From assembly GCF_000423825.1 (NCBI RefSeq), contig NZ_AUIS01000024.1, positions 1 to 43,060 on the forward strand: a stretch of 43,060 nucleotides of DNA, read 5' to 3'. The notes beneath the pieces are model-generated. The model ran no database searches, had not been told where the DNA came from, and was given only the letters and a program-made list of their open reading frames with translations. The stretch is from Thermithiobacillus tepidarius DSM 3134. Its GTDB lineage: Bacteria; Pseudomonadota; Gammaproteobacteria; Acidithiobacillales; Thermithiobacillaceae. The position numbers were made by a program, and so were the translations under genes. This document shows positions 18,364 to 26,940 of the stretch, piece after piece (the stretch's first letter is position 1; every line of letters begins with the position of its first letter).

Positions 18364-19479
18364 ATGGACCGCACCCGCCTGCTCGCCGTCGCCCGCAAGG
18401 AGGTGATCCAGTTGCGCCGCGACACGCGCAGCCTGATCCTGGCCTTCCTGCTGCCCGTGCTGCTGCTCGTCATCTTCGGCTACGCCATCAGCTGGGACGT
18501 GCGCGACATCCGCACCGCCGTCCTCGACCAGGACCAGTCCGCCCGCAGCCGCGAACTGCTCGACACCTTCCGCGCCTCCGGCTACTTCACCCTGAGCCGC
18601 CACCTGCAGCGCCCGGCCGAGATCGCCCCGCTCCTGGAAAAGGGCACGGTGCAGGTGGCCCTGGTCATCCCGCCCGGCTTCGCCGCCGACCTGGACGCCG
18701 GCCGCAGCGCGCCGCTGCAGGCCATCGTGGACGGCTCCGACGCCAACACCGCCACCATCGTGCTGGCCTACACCCGCGCCATCGCCCAGTCCTATGCCCT
18801 GCGCGCGCAGCTGCAGGGCGTGCCGCTGCGCCCGCCGCTGCGGGCGGAAAGCCGCGTCTGGTACAACGAGGAGCTGCTCAGCCGCAACATGATCGTGCCG
18901 GGGCTGATCGCCGTGATCATGATGATCATCGCCGCCATGCTCACCTCGCTGACCATCGCCCGCGAGTGGGAGCGCGGCACCATGGAACAGCTGGCCGCCA
19001 CGCCGGTGACGCGGGCCGAGGTGGTCGTCGGCAAGCTGCTGCCCTACCTCGCCATCGGCTTGATCGACGTGGTGCTGAGCGCCCTTCTGGGCGTCCTGCT
19101 CTTCGGCGTGCCCTTCCGCGGCGATCCCTTCCTGCTGCTGATCCTGTCCGCCGCCTTTCTGATCGGCGCCCTGGGGCTGGGCATCTTCATCTCGGCGGTG
19201 GCCAAGTCGCAGCTGCTGGCCACCCAGATGGCCATGATCACCACCTTCCTGCCGGCCTTCCTGCTCTCGGGCTTCATGTACGCCATCGAGGTCATGCCCC
19301 GGGTGCTGCAGGCGGTCACCTACCTGATTCCGGCGCGCTACTTCCTGGTGGTCACCCGCGGCATCTTCCTCAAGGGCGTGGGCATCGAGGTACTGCGCGT
19401 GCAGGGCCTGCTGATGATCGCCTTCGCCGTGCTCGGCCTGGTGCTAGCCATCCACGTCTTCAAGAAGGAGCTGCAATGA
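18364..19479 (+). CDS. ABC-2 family permease (YbhS-like)
   Basis: A 371-residue membrane subunit. One helix lies near residues 21-42 after a KEVIQLRRDTRSL amphipathic stretch, then a periplasmic domain (about 45-175) and five C-terminal helices, with an REWERGTMEQLAATPV motif just after helix 2. This is the standard ABC-2/YhhJ-type exporter layout, and YbhS is the closest family I recognise. It pairs with the next gene, also 371 residues, to form a heterodimeric membrane channel driven by the two ATPases. The stop overlaps the next ATG. Confidence 0.92.
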   Translation: MDRTRLLAVARKEVIQLRRDTRSLILAFLLPVLLLVIFGYAISWDVRDIRTAVLDQDQSARSRELLDTFRASGYFTLSRHLQRPAEIAPLLEKGTVQVALVIPPGFAADLDAGRSAPLQAIVDGSDANTATIVLAYTRAIAQSYALRAQLQGVPLRPPLRAESRVWYNEELLSRNMIVPGLIAVIMMIIAAMLTSLTIAREWERGTMEQLAATPVTRAEVVVGKLLPYLAIGLIDVVLSALLGVLLFGVPFRGDPFLLLILSAAFLIGALGLGIFISAVAKSQLLATQMAMITTFLPAFLLSGFMYAIEVMPRVLQAVTYLIPARYFLVVTRGIFLKGVGIEVLRVQGLLMIAFAVLGLVLAIHVFKKELQ

Positions 19480-20591
19480 GGCTCGCCGCCAGCCTGGAAC
19501 GGATCCGGGAAATGCTGCGCAAGGAGTTCCTGCAGATCTTCCGCGACCCGCGCCTGCGCCGGGTGATCTTCCTGGCGCCGGTGATCCAGCTCGTCGTCTT
19601 CGGCTACGCGGTCTCCACCGACATCCGCCACACCGCCACCTTCGTGGTGGACCACGACCAGACCCAGGCCGCGCGCCGCCTCGTCGACGCCTTCACCGCC
19701 TCGGGCTACTTCCGCGTGGTGGGCTACTCGCAACGCCCGGCCGACCTGGTGCGCGCCCTCGACCACGGCGATGCCGTCGTCGGCCTGGAGATCCCGGCCG
19801 GCTTTGCCGCGGCCCTGCGCGACGGCAGCGGCGCCCGGGTGCAGCTCATCCTCGACGGCACCAACTCCAACACCGCCACCGTGGCCCAGGGCTACGCCGA
19901 ACGCATCGTGCAAAACTACGGCGCGCGCCTGGGCACGGCGGCGCCGGTCAGCCTCGACCTGCGCGAACGCGCCTGGTTCAACCCCGATCTGGCCAGCCGC
20001 GACTACAACGTGCCGGCGGTGATGGGCGCCATCATTCTGCTGGTCTGCCTGCTGCTGACCTCGCTGGCCGTGGTCCGGGAACGGGAGATCGGCACCCTGG
20101 AGCAGCTCATGGTCAGCCCGCTCACGCCCGGCGAACTCATCGCCGGCAAGACCATTCCCTTCGCCCTCATCGGTCTGGTCGACCTGGCGGTGGTCACCGG
20201 CATCGCCCTGCTCTGGTTCCGGGTCCCCTTCGTCGGCAGCTTTCCGCTCCTGCTGCTCGCCAGCGTGCTCTTCTTGCTCTCCGGCCTGGGCCTCGGCCTG
20301 CTCATTTCCACCGTCTCCCGGACCCAGCAGGAGGCCTTCATGGTGAGCTTCCTGGTCTTCATGCCCACCATCCTGCTGTCCGGCTTCATGTTCCCCATCA
20401 GCAGCATGCCCGAGCCCTTCCAGTGGCTCACCATCCTGAACCCCGTGCGCCACTATCTGGAGATCGTGCGCGGCATCTTCCTCAAGGGCACCGGCCTCAC
20501 CGCCCTGTGGCCGCAGTTCCTGGCGCTCCTGCTGCTCGGCACGGCTCTGCTCTGGTTCGCGGCCGGACGCTTTCGCAAGACCGCCGCCTGA
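19476..20591 (+). CDS. ABC-2 family permease (YbhR-like)
   Basis: A 371-residue membrane subunit with the same layout as its neighbour: RKEFLQIFRDPRLRR amphipathic start, helix 1 near residues 30-48, a periplasmic domain, then REREIGTLEQLMVSPL and five C-terminal helices ending LLWFAAGRFRK. It is the last gene of the twelve-gene run. ATGA overlap at 19476. In E. coli YbhR and YbhS are the two permeases of the YbhFSR exporter; by analogy this pair exports small cationic or hydrophobic compounds, but the substrate is unknown. Confidence 0.92.
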   Translation: MRLAASLERIREMLRKEFLQIFRDPRLRRVIFLAPVIQLVVFGYAVSTDIRHTATFVVDHDQTQAARRLVDAFTASGYFRVVGYSQRPADLVRALDHGDAVVGLEIPAGFAAALRDGSGARVQLILDGTNSNTATVAQGYAERIVQNYGARLGTAAPVSLDLRERAWFNPDLASRDYNVPAVMGAIILLVCLLLTSLAVVREREIGTLEQLMVSPLTPGELIAGKTIPFALIGLVDLAVVTGIALLWFRVPFVGSFPLLLLASVLFLLSGLGLGLLISTVSRTQQEAFMVSFLVFMPTILLSGFMFPISSMPEPFQWLTILNPVRHYLEIVRGIFLKGTGLTALWPQFLALLLLGTALLWFAAGRFRKTAA

Positions 20592-20593
20592 GC

Positions 20594-20620
20594 GGCCGCG
20601 ATCCCGCGCCCGGATCGGCC
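20594..20620 (+). terminator. Possible hairpin at end of the efflux operon
   Basis: GGCC plus GATCC pair with GGATC plus GGCC around a short GC-rich loop with a 2-nt bulge, directly after the last stop. No T-run follows, so intrinsic termination is doubtful. Confidence 0.3.
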
Positions 20621-20686
20621 AAGGGGCGCTACACAAGACCTGCCGATGTGGGACAATGGGGCCAAGCCCATGCCATCGAGGACGCC

Positions 20687-21613
20687 ATGAGCCACGCCCA
20701 TGCCCACGACCACGCCCATGCCCACGGCGCCAGCGCCGGCCGCGCCCTGCTCTGGGGCCTGCTGCTGACCTTCGGCTTCGCCGGGGTGGAAGCCCTGGCC
20801 GGCTGGTGGTCCGGCTCCCTGGCCCTGCTCGGCGATGCCGGCCACATGGTCACCGACGCCAGCGCCCTGGGCCTGGCGGCGCTGGCCGCCTGGATCGCCA
20901 AGCGCCCGCCCTCCGCGCGCCACACCTTCGGCCTGGCGCGCGCCGAGGTGCTGATCGCCTTGCTGAACGCCCTCTTCATGCTGGCCGTGGTGCTCGGCAT
21001 CGTGGTGGAGGCGGTAAAGCGCCTGCAGGCGCCGGTGCCGGTGCAGGGCGGCATGGTCATGGGCGTCGCCGCCCTCGGTCTGCTGGTCAACCTGGGCGTG
21101 GCCTACCTGCTGTCGCGCGGCGAGGAGAACATCAATACCCGCGCCGCCCTGCTGCACGTCATGGGCGACCTGCTGGGTTCGGTGGCTGCGCTCACCGCCG
21201 GCGCGGTGATCCACTTCACCGGCTGGACGCCCATCGACCCGATCCTGTCCATCGCCATCTCCCTGCTCATCCTGCTGTCCACCTTCCGCCTGCTGCGCGA
21301 GGCCCTGCACGTGCTCATGGAAGGCGTGCCGCTGCACCTGGATCTGGAGGAAATCGGCCGGGCCATGGCGCGGACCGAGCATGTGCAGTCGGTGCACGAC
21401 CTGCACATCTGGACCCTGAGCTCCGGCAGCATCGCGCTGTCGGCCCACGTGCTCCTGGACGATCTGAAGGACTGGCAGCGCTGCCTGGACAGCCTGCGGG
21501 AGATGCTGCACGAGGACTACGGCATCGACCACGTCACCCTGCAGCCGGAGCTGGCCACCTTCCCCATGACGCGCGCCGCCTATCCGCCCCGGCAGGAGCA
21601 CGGACGCGATTGA
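20687..21613 (+). CDS. Cation diffusion facilitator (ZitB/CzcD-like zinc exporter)
   Basis: A 308-residue CDF transporter. It begins with a His-rich tail (HAHAHDHAHAHG), followed by six helices. The two metal-binding HxxxD pairs are visible: His53/Asp57 in helix 2 and His157/Asp161 in helix 5, a zinc/cadmium-type arrangement. A cytoplasmic ferredoxin-like C-terminal domain follows, with a SVHDLHIWTL motif near residues 241-250. It should export Zn2+ or similar divalent ions by proton antiport. It lies 95 bp after the efflux operon and may be separately transcribed; no metal-sensor gene is adjacent. Confidence 0.94.
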   Translation: MSHAHAHDHAHAHGASAGRALLWGLLLTFGFAGVEALAGWWSGSLALLGDAGHMVTDASALGLAALAAWIAKRPPSARHTFGLARAEVLIALLNALFMLAVVLGIVVEAVKRLQAPVPVQGGMVMGVAALGLLVNLGVAYLLSRGEENINTRAALLHVMGDLLGSVAALTAGAVIHFTGWTPIDPILSIAISLLILLSTFRLLREALHVLMEGVPLHLDLEEIGRAMARTEHVQSVHDLHIWTLSSGSIALSAHVLLDDLKDWQRCLDSLREMLHEDYGIDHVTLQPELATFPMTRAAYPPRQEHGRD

Positions 21614-21645
21614 CCGTCGCCGGAACCCATCGGCTGGGCCGCAGC

Positions 21646-21717
21646 GATCGCGGGCCAGCCCGCTCCTGCGCCCGGGCGCCGCATCTTGGCTTGCAGGAGC
21701 GAGCCTGCTCGCGATCA
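21646..21717. repeat. REP pair (BIME) between CDF and hemH genes
   Basis: Two REP units: an inverted copy at 21646-21669 (complement reads CAGGAGCGGGCTGGCCCGCGATC) and a direct copy at 21692-21717 with GGAGCGAGCCTGCTCGCGATC. They lie between convergent gene ends, the usual location. Related copies occur elsewhere in the window. Confidence 0.8.
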
Positions 21718-21778
21718 ACGCCCCCGCAACGCAGCCGCCATGGACCGGGCGGAAAAACGCCGCCGGCCAGCGCGCCGC

Positions 21779-22864
21779 TCAGCGCTCCGCCCCCATCCCC
21801 AAGGCCCGCTCCCGGCTGGCCTGCAGCGCCGCCGCACCCAATGGCGGCGCCAGCCAGCCGCCCAGGTGCTCGCGGGCGATGGCGAGCATGGCGTCGATCC
21901 AATCGTCGCGGTCGTTGAGGGCGGGCAGATAGCGGAAACGCTCGCCGCCGGCGGCCAGGAAGGCCTCCCGGCCGCCGATGGCGATCTCCTCCAGGGTTTC
22001 CAGGCAGTCGGCGGCGAAGCCGGGACAGACCACGTCCACCCGCCTCACCCCCTCCCGCGCCCACGCCTCCAGGGTGGGCACCGTATAGGGCTGCAGCCAC
22101 TCGGCGCGGCCGAAGCGGCTCTGGAAGCTCACCGCGTAGCGCGCCGGCGGCAGTTCCAGCGCCTCGGCCAGCAGCCGGCCGGTCTTCTGGCACTCGCAGT
22201 GGTAGGGATCGCCCAGATCCAGCGAGCGCCGGGGCAGGCCATGGAAGGACATGAGCAGCCGTTCCGGCTCGCCGTGGGCGGCCCACTGCTCGCGCACGCT
22301 CGCCGCCAGGGCGGCGATGTAGGCCGGGTGATCGTGGTAGTGCATGATCATGCGCAGCTCCGGCAGGCGGCGGGTGCGCGTCAGCACCTTGCTGATGGCG
22401 TCGAAGGCGGAAGCGCCGGTGCTGGCGGCGTACTGGGGATAGAGCGGAAAGACCAGCACGCGCGTGCAGTTGGCCGCCTGCAGGCGCGCCAGCGCCGCCG
22501 GGATGTCCGGGCTGCCGTAGCGCATGGCCAGTTCCACCATCGCCTCCTCCCGCGCCAGCCGCGCCCGGAACTTGTCCGCCTGGCGCCGGGAATACACCAG
22601 CAGCGGCGAGCCTTCCGGCATCCAGATCTTGCGGTAGAGCTTGGCCGAGCGCGCCGGGCGCGTGTTCAGGATGACGCCGTGCAGGATCGGCCACCACACG
22701 GGCTTGGGAATCTCCACCACGCGCGGGTCGCTGAGGAACTCCTTCAGGTAGCGGCGCAGGGCCGGGGCGGTGGGCGCGTCCGGAGTGCCCAGGTTGATCA
22801 GCAGAATGCCCAGCTTCGGCTGGCTGCCGTGGGTATACGCAGGCGCGGGATTAAAGCGGGACAT
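21779..22864 (-). CDS. hemH: Ferrochelatase
   Basis: A 361-residue ferrochelatase that inserts Fe2+ into protoporphyrin IX, the last haem step. The [15 protein letters not shown] opening is diagnostic. The active-site His is in MSFHGLP and the distal Glu in [18 protein letters not shown] and [15 protein letters not shown] are family signatures. The ATG at 22864 (MSRFNPAP) is chosen for a GGAG ribosome site and family length; an upstream in-frame extension lacks support. Haem supply fits the haem proteins elsewhere in the window, but these are not in one operon. Confidence 0.96.
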   Translation of the reverse strand: MSRFNPAPAYTHGSQPKLGILLINLGTPDAPTAPALRRYLKEFLSDPRVVEIPKPVWWPILHGVILNTRPARSAKLYRKIWMPEGSPLLVYSRRQADKFRARLAREEAMVELAMRYGSPDIPAALARLQAANCTRVLVFPLYPQYAASTGASAFDAISKVLTRTRRLPELRMIMHYHDHPAYIAALAASVREQWAAHGEPERLLMSFHGLPRRSLDLGDPYHCECQKTGRLLAEALELPPARYAVSFQSRFGRAEWLQPYTVPTLEAWAREGVRRVDVVCPGFAADCLETLEEIAIGGREAFLAAGGERFRYLPALNDRDDWIDAMLAIAREHLGGWLAPPLGAAALQASRERALGMGAER

Positions 22865-22902
22865 GGAGGCTCCGGCATGGCAAGGGGAAAGAAATCCTCG
22901 CA

Positions 22903-22932
22903 AGCATAAAGAGCGACCCAAACGCAGATCAA
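22903..22932 (-). promoter_or_regulatory. Possible sigma70 promoter of hemH
   Basis: On the minus strand, TTGATC (22932-22927) and TATGCT (22908-22903) are 18 bp apart, about 40 bp upstream of the hemH ATG. Both boxes match the consensus at 4 of 6 positions. Confidence 0.35.
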
Positions 22933-22968
22933 GTTCATGCTTCCATCTTGCCTGGCGGGCAGTGACGT

Positions 22969-23550
22969 TCAGCGCCCGGCTCCCCACCCCCGCGGCGGCA
23001 CCATCCAGTAATAGAGGGTGCGGCCATCCATCTCCACCGTCCTGACCGGCTTCCAGTCGCCCATGTCGAAGCTGTGCGAGACGACGCGGGTCCCCGGCTT
23101 CAGCTCGCGCAGCAGCTTGGGGCGCAGGCGCTGGTTGACGTTGGGCAAGAGATAGAGCGTCACCACCGTCGCTTCATGAATATCGGCGTCGAAGAGATCC
23201 TGCTGGACGAACTTCACGCGGTCCGCCACGCCCGCCTTCCTGGCATTCTCCCGCGCCTCCTCGATGCGTTCCGGGTCGATGTCCACGCCGACCCCGCGCG
23301 CGCCGTACTTCTTGGCCGCGGCAATCACGATGCGCCCATCCCCCGAGCCCAGATCGTAGACCACGTCGCCCTTGCGTACCCCGGCCAACTGCAGCATGCG
23401 GTCCACCACGTCCTCCGGCGACGGCACGAACGGCACGTCGGTGGAAAGCGGCGGCTCGAAGGCCTGGGCCGGCACGGCGGCCGGCTGGCCGCCCCAGGCC
23501 GTTGCCGCGATCAAAGCCGATACCAGCGCATGGAGCGTCTTTCCCAACAT
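22969..23550 (-). CDS. SAM-dependent methyltransferase with an apparent signal peptide
   Basis: A 193-residue class I methyltransferase. Motif I is [14 protein letters not shown] (about residues 67-80), followed by [16 protein letters not shown] (motif II) and an [13 protein letters not shown] post-motif stretch. The fold resembles DOT1/RrmJ-like Rossmann methyltransferases; the substrate is unknown. Oddly, residues 1-29 ([21 protein letters not shown]... ending PAQA) look like a Sec signal peptide, which would place a SAM enzyme in the periplasm. It has its own ATG with GGAGG upstream. It lies 104 bp before hemH on the same strand and 33 bp after the permease stop. Confidence 0.88.
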   Translation of the reverse strand: MLGKTLHALVSALIAATAWGGQPAAVPAQAFEPPLSTDVPFVPSPEDVVDRMLQLAGVRKGDVVYDLGSGDGRIVIAAAKKYGARGVGVDIDPERIEEARENARKAGVADRVKFVQQDLFDADIHEATVVTLYLLPNVNQRLRPKLLRELKPGTRVVSHSFDMGDWKPVRTVEMDGRTLYYWMVPPRGWGAGR

Positions 23551-23583
23551 GGCATCCCTCCTTTTTGGAGATCGATGGCTGCC

Positions 23584-24897
23584 TTACCGACGGCGATTCA
23601 ACAGCAAAAGCGGCACGCCCGCCGCCAGCACCGCCACCCCGAAGAGCGCGCCGATGCCCGTGTAGGCCAGGCTGGCGTACAGCAGATAGGCGCTGCTGGC
23701 GCAAAAGATCAGCGGGGTGAGCGGATAGAGGGGGACGCGGAAGGGCCGGGGCGCCGCCGGCTCGCGGGCGCGCAGCACGAAAAGCGCGATGCCCGTCAGC
23801 AGGAAGAAAAACCAGAACACGGGCGCCGTGTACTCCACCATGGTTTCAAAGCCCCTGCGGGTCAGCGTGCCCAGGCCCACGAGCAGCAGCGCGACGGCGC
23901 CCTGCGCCAGGAGGGCGTTGCCGGGCGTGCCCGCCCGCGCGTGCCAGCGCCCCAGGGCGGCGAAGCGCGGGAAGTCGCGGCCGAGCGCGTAATTGGTGCG
24001 CGCCCCGGTGAGGATGGTCGCGTTGATGGAGGTCAGCGCGGCCAGCGCGATCAGCGCGCTGATCAGGCGCGTGCCGTCCTCCCCGGCCACCCGCCGCATC
24101 AGGTCGGAGGCGACGGCTTCCGAGCCGGCCATGCCGGCCAGCCCGAGCCCGTGCAGAAAAGCCCAGTTGGCCAGCAGGTACAATGCCGTGACGATGCCGA
24201 TGCTCCAGATCAGCGCCCAGGCGATGCCGCGCCTGCCACCGCGCAGCTCCGCCGACACATAGGCCGCCTCGTTCCAGCCGCCGTAGGTCAGGAGCACGAA
24301 GACCATGACCAGCCCCGCGGCGCCCTGGGCGGCGCCGGCCGCCGGCGCGGCGGGCAGGGGCTCCGCCGGCGGGGCGGCGAAGGCCAGCCCCGCGGCGATG
24401 ACCAGCAGAAGGCCCGCGACCTCCATGGACGTCAGCAGGTTCTGCACGCCCTTGCCCTGCCGGATGCCGAGCACGTTCACGCCCGTGAAGAGCGCGACGA
24501 CGAGGGCGGCGTAAATGGAGGCGGAATGCTCGCCGAGCCGCCACAACTGCGAGGCGTAATCCCCGAAGACGAAGGCCAGCAGCGCGATGGAGCCGGTGGG
24601 AATGACCGTGAAGCGCGCCCAGGCGAACAGGAAGGCCAGGTTCCTGCCGAAGGCGCGGGCCAAGTAATGATAGTCGCCGCCGGGATGGGGGTAGGCCGAC
24701 GCCAGCTCCGCATAGCACAGGGCGCCGATCAGCGACACGACGCCGCCCAGCAACCAGGCCAGCAGCACCAGTTCGGCGCTGCCGGCGTGGGCGGCGACCA
24801 GGGACGGGGTCTTGAAGATGCCCGCGCCGACCACGATGCCCACGATCAGGGCGATGGCATCGAGCAGGCGCAGCTTCGGTTGAGGCCCTGCCGTCAT
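23584..24897 (-). CDS. APC-superfamily amino-acid permease
   Basis: A 437-residue inner-membrane transporter with about 12 helices. IALIVGIVVGAGIFKTP is the classical APC helix-1 motif and CYAELASAYPHPGGDYHYL marks the helix 2-3 region. Helices continue to LLLLNRRR at the C-terminus. It resembles LAT/serine-threonine exchanger-type APC proteins; substrate specificity is not evident. The ATG at 24897 (MTAGPQPK) puts the first helix at a normal distance; the frame stays open upstream but does not look coding. It lies downstream of xthA after 161 bp, so it may have its own promoter. Confidence 0.9.
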   Translation of the reverse strand: MTAGPQPKLRLLDAIALIVGIVVGAGIFKTPSLVAAHAGSAELVLLAWLLGGVVSLIGALCYAELASAYPHPGGDYHYLARAFGRNLAFLFAWARFTVIPTGSIALLAFVFGDYASQLWRLGEHSASIYAALVVALFTGVNVLGIRQGKGVQNLLTSMEVAGLLLVIAAGLAFAAPPAEPLPAAPAAGAAQGAAGLVMVFVLLTYGGWNEAAYVSAELRGGRRGIAWALIWSIGIVTALYLLANWAFLHGLGLAGMAGSEAVASDLMRRVAGEDGTRLISALIALAALTSINATILTGARTNYALGRDFPRFAALGRWHARAGTPGNALLAQGAVALLLVGLGTLTRRGFETMVEYTAPVFWFFFLLTGIALFVLRAREPAAPRPFRVPLYPLTPLIFCASSAYLLYASLAYTGIGALFGVAVLAAGVPLLLLNRRR

Positions 24898-25058
24898 GTG
24901 CGTAGTCCGCGCTTGCCAGAAAGCTGTCCACGGCCGCCGCGTGCCCGGCCGGAGCCCCCGGAACCCGGCCCCGCGCATGTCGGCGGCAAACGCCCTACGA
25001 TAAGGCATCGGCCGCAGCCGCAGATCATGCCAAAGTTGGAGTCGGGCGCGACCCGCCG

Positions 25059-25826
25059 CTACGGTTCGAAGCTCGCCCACACCGGGGCATGATCCGAAGG
25101 CCGCTCGTGGCGGCGCGGCTCGACGTCGATGGCGCAGTCCAGGCAGGCCGCCGCCATGGCCGGGCTGGCCAGGATGAGGTCGATGCGCAGGCCGAGCTTG
25201 CGCCGGAACATGAAGGCCCGGTAATCCCACCAACTATACAATCCGTCCTCCGTGTGGCGCAGGCGGAAGGCGTCCGTCAGGCCGAGATCCAGGATCTCCC
25301 GCAGGGCGGCGCGCTCGGCGTCGGACAGCAGGACCTGCCCGGCCAGGCCGGCCGGATCGTAGACGTCGCGGTCGTCGGGAGCGATGTTGAAGTCGCCCAG
25401 CAGCACCAGGCGCTCATGGCGGCGCAGGGCCTCGCCCAGATAGTCGCGCAGCCGCGCCAGCCACTGCAGCTTGTAGGCATACTTGTCCGAACCCACCGCC
25501 TGGCCGTTGGGCACGTAGACGTTCACCACGCGCACGCCGTTGACGGTGGCGGCCAGCAGGCGCCGCTGCGGGTCCTCGCCGTTGCCCAGCTCCGTCTCCA
25601 CGTCGTGCAGGGGCAGGCGCGCCAGGGTGGCGACGCCGTTGTAGGTGGACTGGCCGCTGAAGGCCACGTGGTAGCCGGCGGCCTCGATGGCTGCCACCGG
25701 AAACTGGCCGTCGGCCAGCTTGGTCTCCTGCAGGCAGAGCACGTCCGGCCGCTGCGCCGCCAGCCAGTCGAGCACCTGCGGCAGGCGCACCTTGAGGGAG
25801 TTGACGTTCCAGGTGGCGATCTTCAT
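25059..25826 (-). CDS. xthA: Exodeoxyribonuclease III
   Basis: A 255-residue EEP-fold nuclease for base-excision repair (AP-site incision, 3'-end cleaning). Signature blocks in order: KIATWNVNSLKVR, LCLQETKLAD (metal-binding Glu), GDFNIAPDDRDVYDP, SWWDYRAFMFRR, RIDLILAS and the catalytic SDHAPVWASF at the C-terminus. Length is standard. The ATG overlaps the stop of the glutathione S-transferase gene (25823-25826), so they share a transcript. A second exonuclease III-type gene is at 29054. Confidence 0.95.
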   Translation of the reverse strand: MKIATWNVNSLKVRLPQVLDWLAAQRPDVLCLQETKLADGQFPVAAIEAAGYHVAFSGQSTYNGVATLARLPLHDVETELGNGEDPQRRLLAATVNGVRVVNVYVPNGQAVGSDKYAYKLQWLARLRDYLGEALRRHERLVLLGDFNIAPDDRDVYDPAGLAGQVLLSDAERAALREILDLGLTDAFRLRHTEDGLYSWWDYRAFMFRRKLGLRIDLILASPAMAAACLDCAIDVEPRRHERPSDHAPVWASFEP

Positions 25827-26428
25827 TGCGGCGGCACGGTCTCGGCAAAGGCGGAACGCTCACCTAGGCGCGCACAGAGCGCCGCCAGGGCGGGGTGCGC
25901 CTCGCGCCAGGGCTGCGGCAGGCGCAGGTCCAGATAACCGAGGGCGCAGCCCACGGCGATGTCGGCCAGGCTGAAGCTGTCTCCCACGCACCAGCGCCGC
26001 CCGGCCAAGTCCCGCTCCATGGCCGCCAGGGCGCGGGCGATCTTGCCCTGCTGGCGGGCGATCCAGGCGTTGTCCTGCATGGCCGCGGGCCGTTTGCGCT
26101 CCAGGAAGACGGTCGCGGCGGCGTCGACGAGACCATCGGCCAGCGCCTCCCAGCGCAGCACGGCGATGCGCGCCGCCGCGTCGGCCGGCATCAGGGCCGG
26201 CGCCGGCCGGACCTGCTCCAGGTATTGCACGATCACGCGCGAGTCATAGAGCGTGCTGCCGTCGTCCAGGCGCAGGACCGGGATCTTGCCCAGCGGATTG
26301 AAATCCGGCACGTGGGTGTCGTCGTTCCAGGGAATATCCACCACGGGCTCGAAGGGCAGATCCTTTTCCCGCAGCGCGATGCGCACCTTGCGCGCGTAAG
26401 GGGAGGTGGGCGACATGATCAGTTGCAT
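25823..26428 (-). CDS. Glutathione S-transferase family protein
   Basis: A 201-residue GST. The N-terminal thioredoxin-like domain has the SPTSPYARKVRIAL start (catalytic Ser region) and the NPLGKIPVLRLDDGSTLYDSRVIVQYLE glutathione-binding segment with its cis-Pro and Ser. The helical C-terminal domain includes GDSFSLADIAVG. Likely a cytoplasmic detoxification enzyme; substrate unknown. It heads a two-gene unit with xthA (4-bp overlap). Upstream is a REP-rich spacer. Confidence 0.93.
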   Translation of the reverse strand: MQLIMSPTSPYARKVRIALREKDLPFEPVVDIPWNDDTHVPDFNPLGKIPVLRLDDGSTLYDSRVIVQYLEQVRPAPALMPADAAARIAVLRWEALADGLVDAAATVFLERKRPAAMQDNAWIARQQGKIARALAAMERDLAGRRWCVGDSFSLADIAVGCALGYLDLRLPQPWREAHPALAALCARLGERSAFAETVPPQ

Positions 26429-26463
26429 GGAGTTTTCCTTGTTGTCGGAGTTGTTGGATTCGA

Positions 26464-26940
26464 GTGGGAGCGGGCTCGGCCGCGCTGGTTACTGGACTGC
26501 AGGAGCGAGCTGGCTTGCGATCCATCGTGCCGACAGTAGGCAATCGCGGGCCAGCCCACTCCTACCGCCGGTGGCGGCAGCGCGGCCCAAGGGCACTGCC
26601 CGGGCGCCCGCCCTGTCGGCCCTCACCCGGCGGAAGCGGGTAGCCGGGACGACTGCGGTGCCGTGCAAAACCCTGGCGGTCCAGCAGCTCAGCTTGCAGG
26701 AGCGAGCTCGCTCGCGATCCGCCGTGCCGATAAGCGAATGATCGCGAGTTCGCTCCTACGGCCGGCGGCGACAGCGGGGGCCCTGCTCTTTGCCTACTTT
26801 CCCTTGGGCCAGCCAGAGACAGCGAGCGCAGCGAACGGCGAATAGATTACTGTCGAGCAATCCCCGACACCCAAGCACCCGCGGGCATAGCCCGCTCCAA
26901 CCCTAAAACCGTTGGGCTACACAAGCTCAGCCCACTCCCC
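26464..26940. repeat. REP/BIME cluster
   Basis: The 512-bp gap between the GST and Sel1 genes holds at least six REP-type units and no gene. Direct units lie at 26464-26484 (weak), 26498-26523 and 26695-26720; inverted units at 26541-26566, 26740-26761 and 26878-26901; a degenerate unit at about 26910-26936. The core of the best unit (26695-26720) is GGAGCGAGCTCGCTCGCGATC. Direct/inverted pairs 26498/26541 and 26695/26740 have similar spacing, as in BIMEs. Confidence 0.8.
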
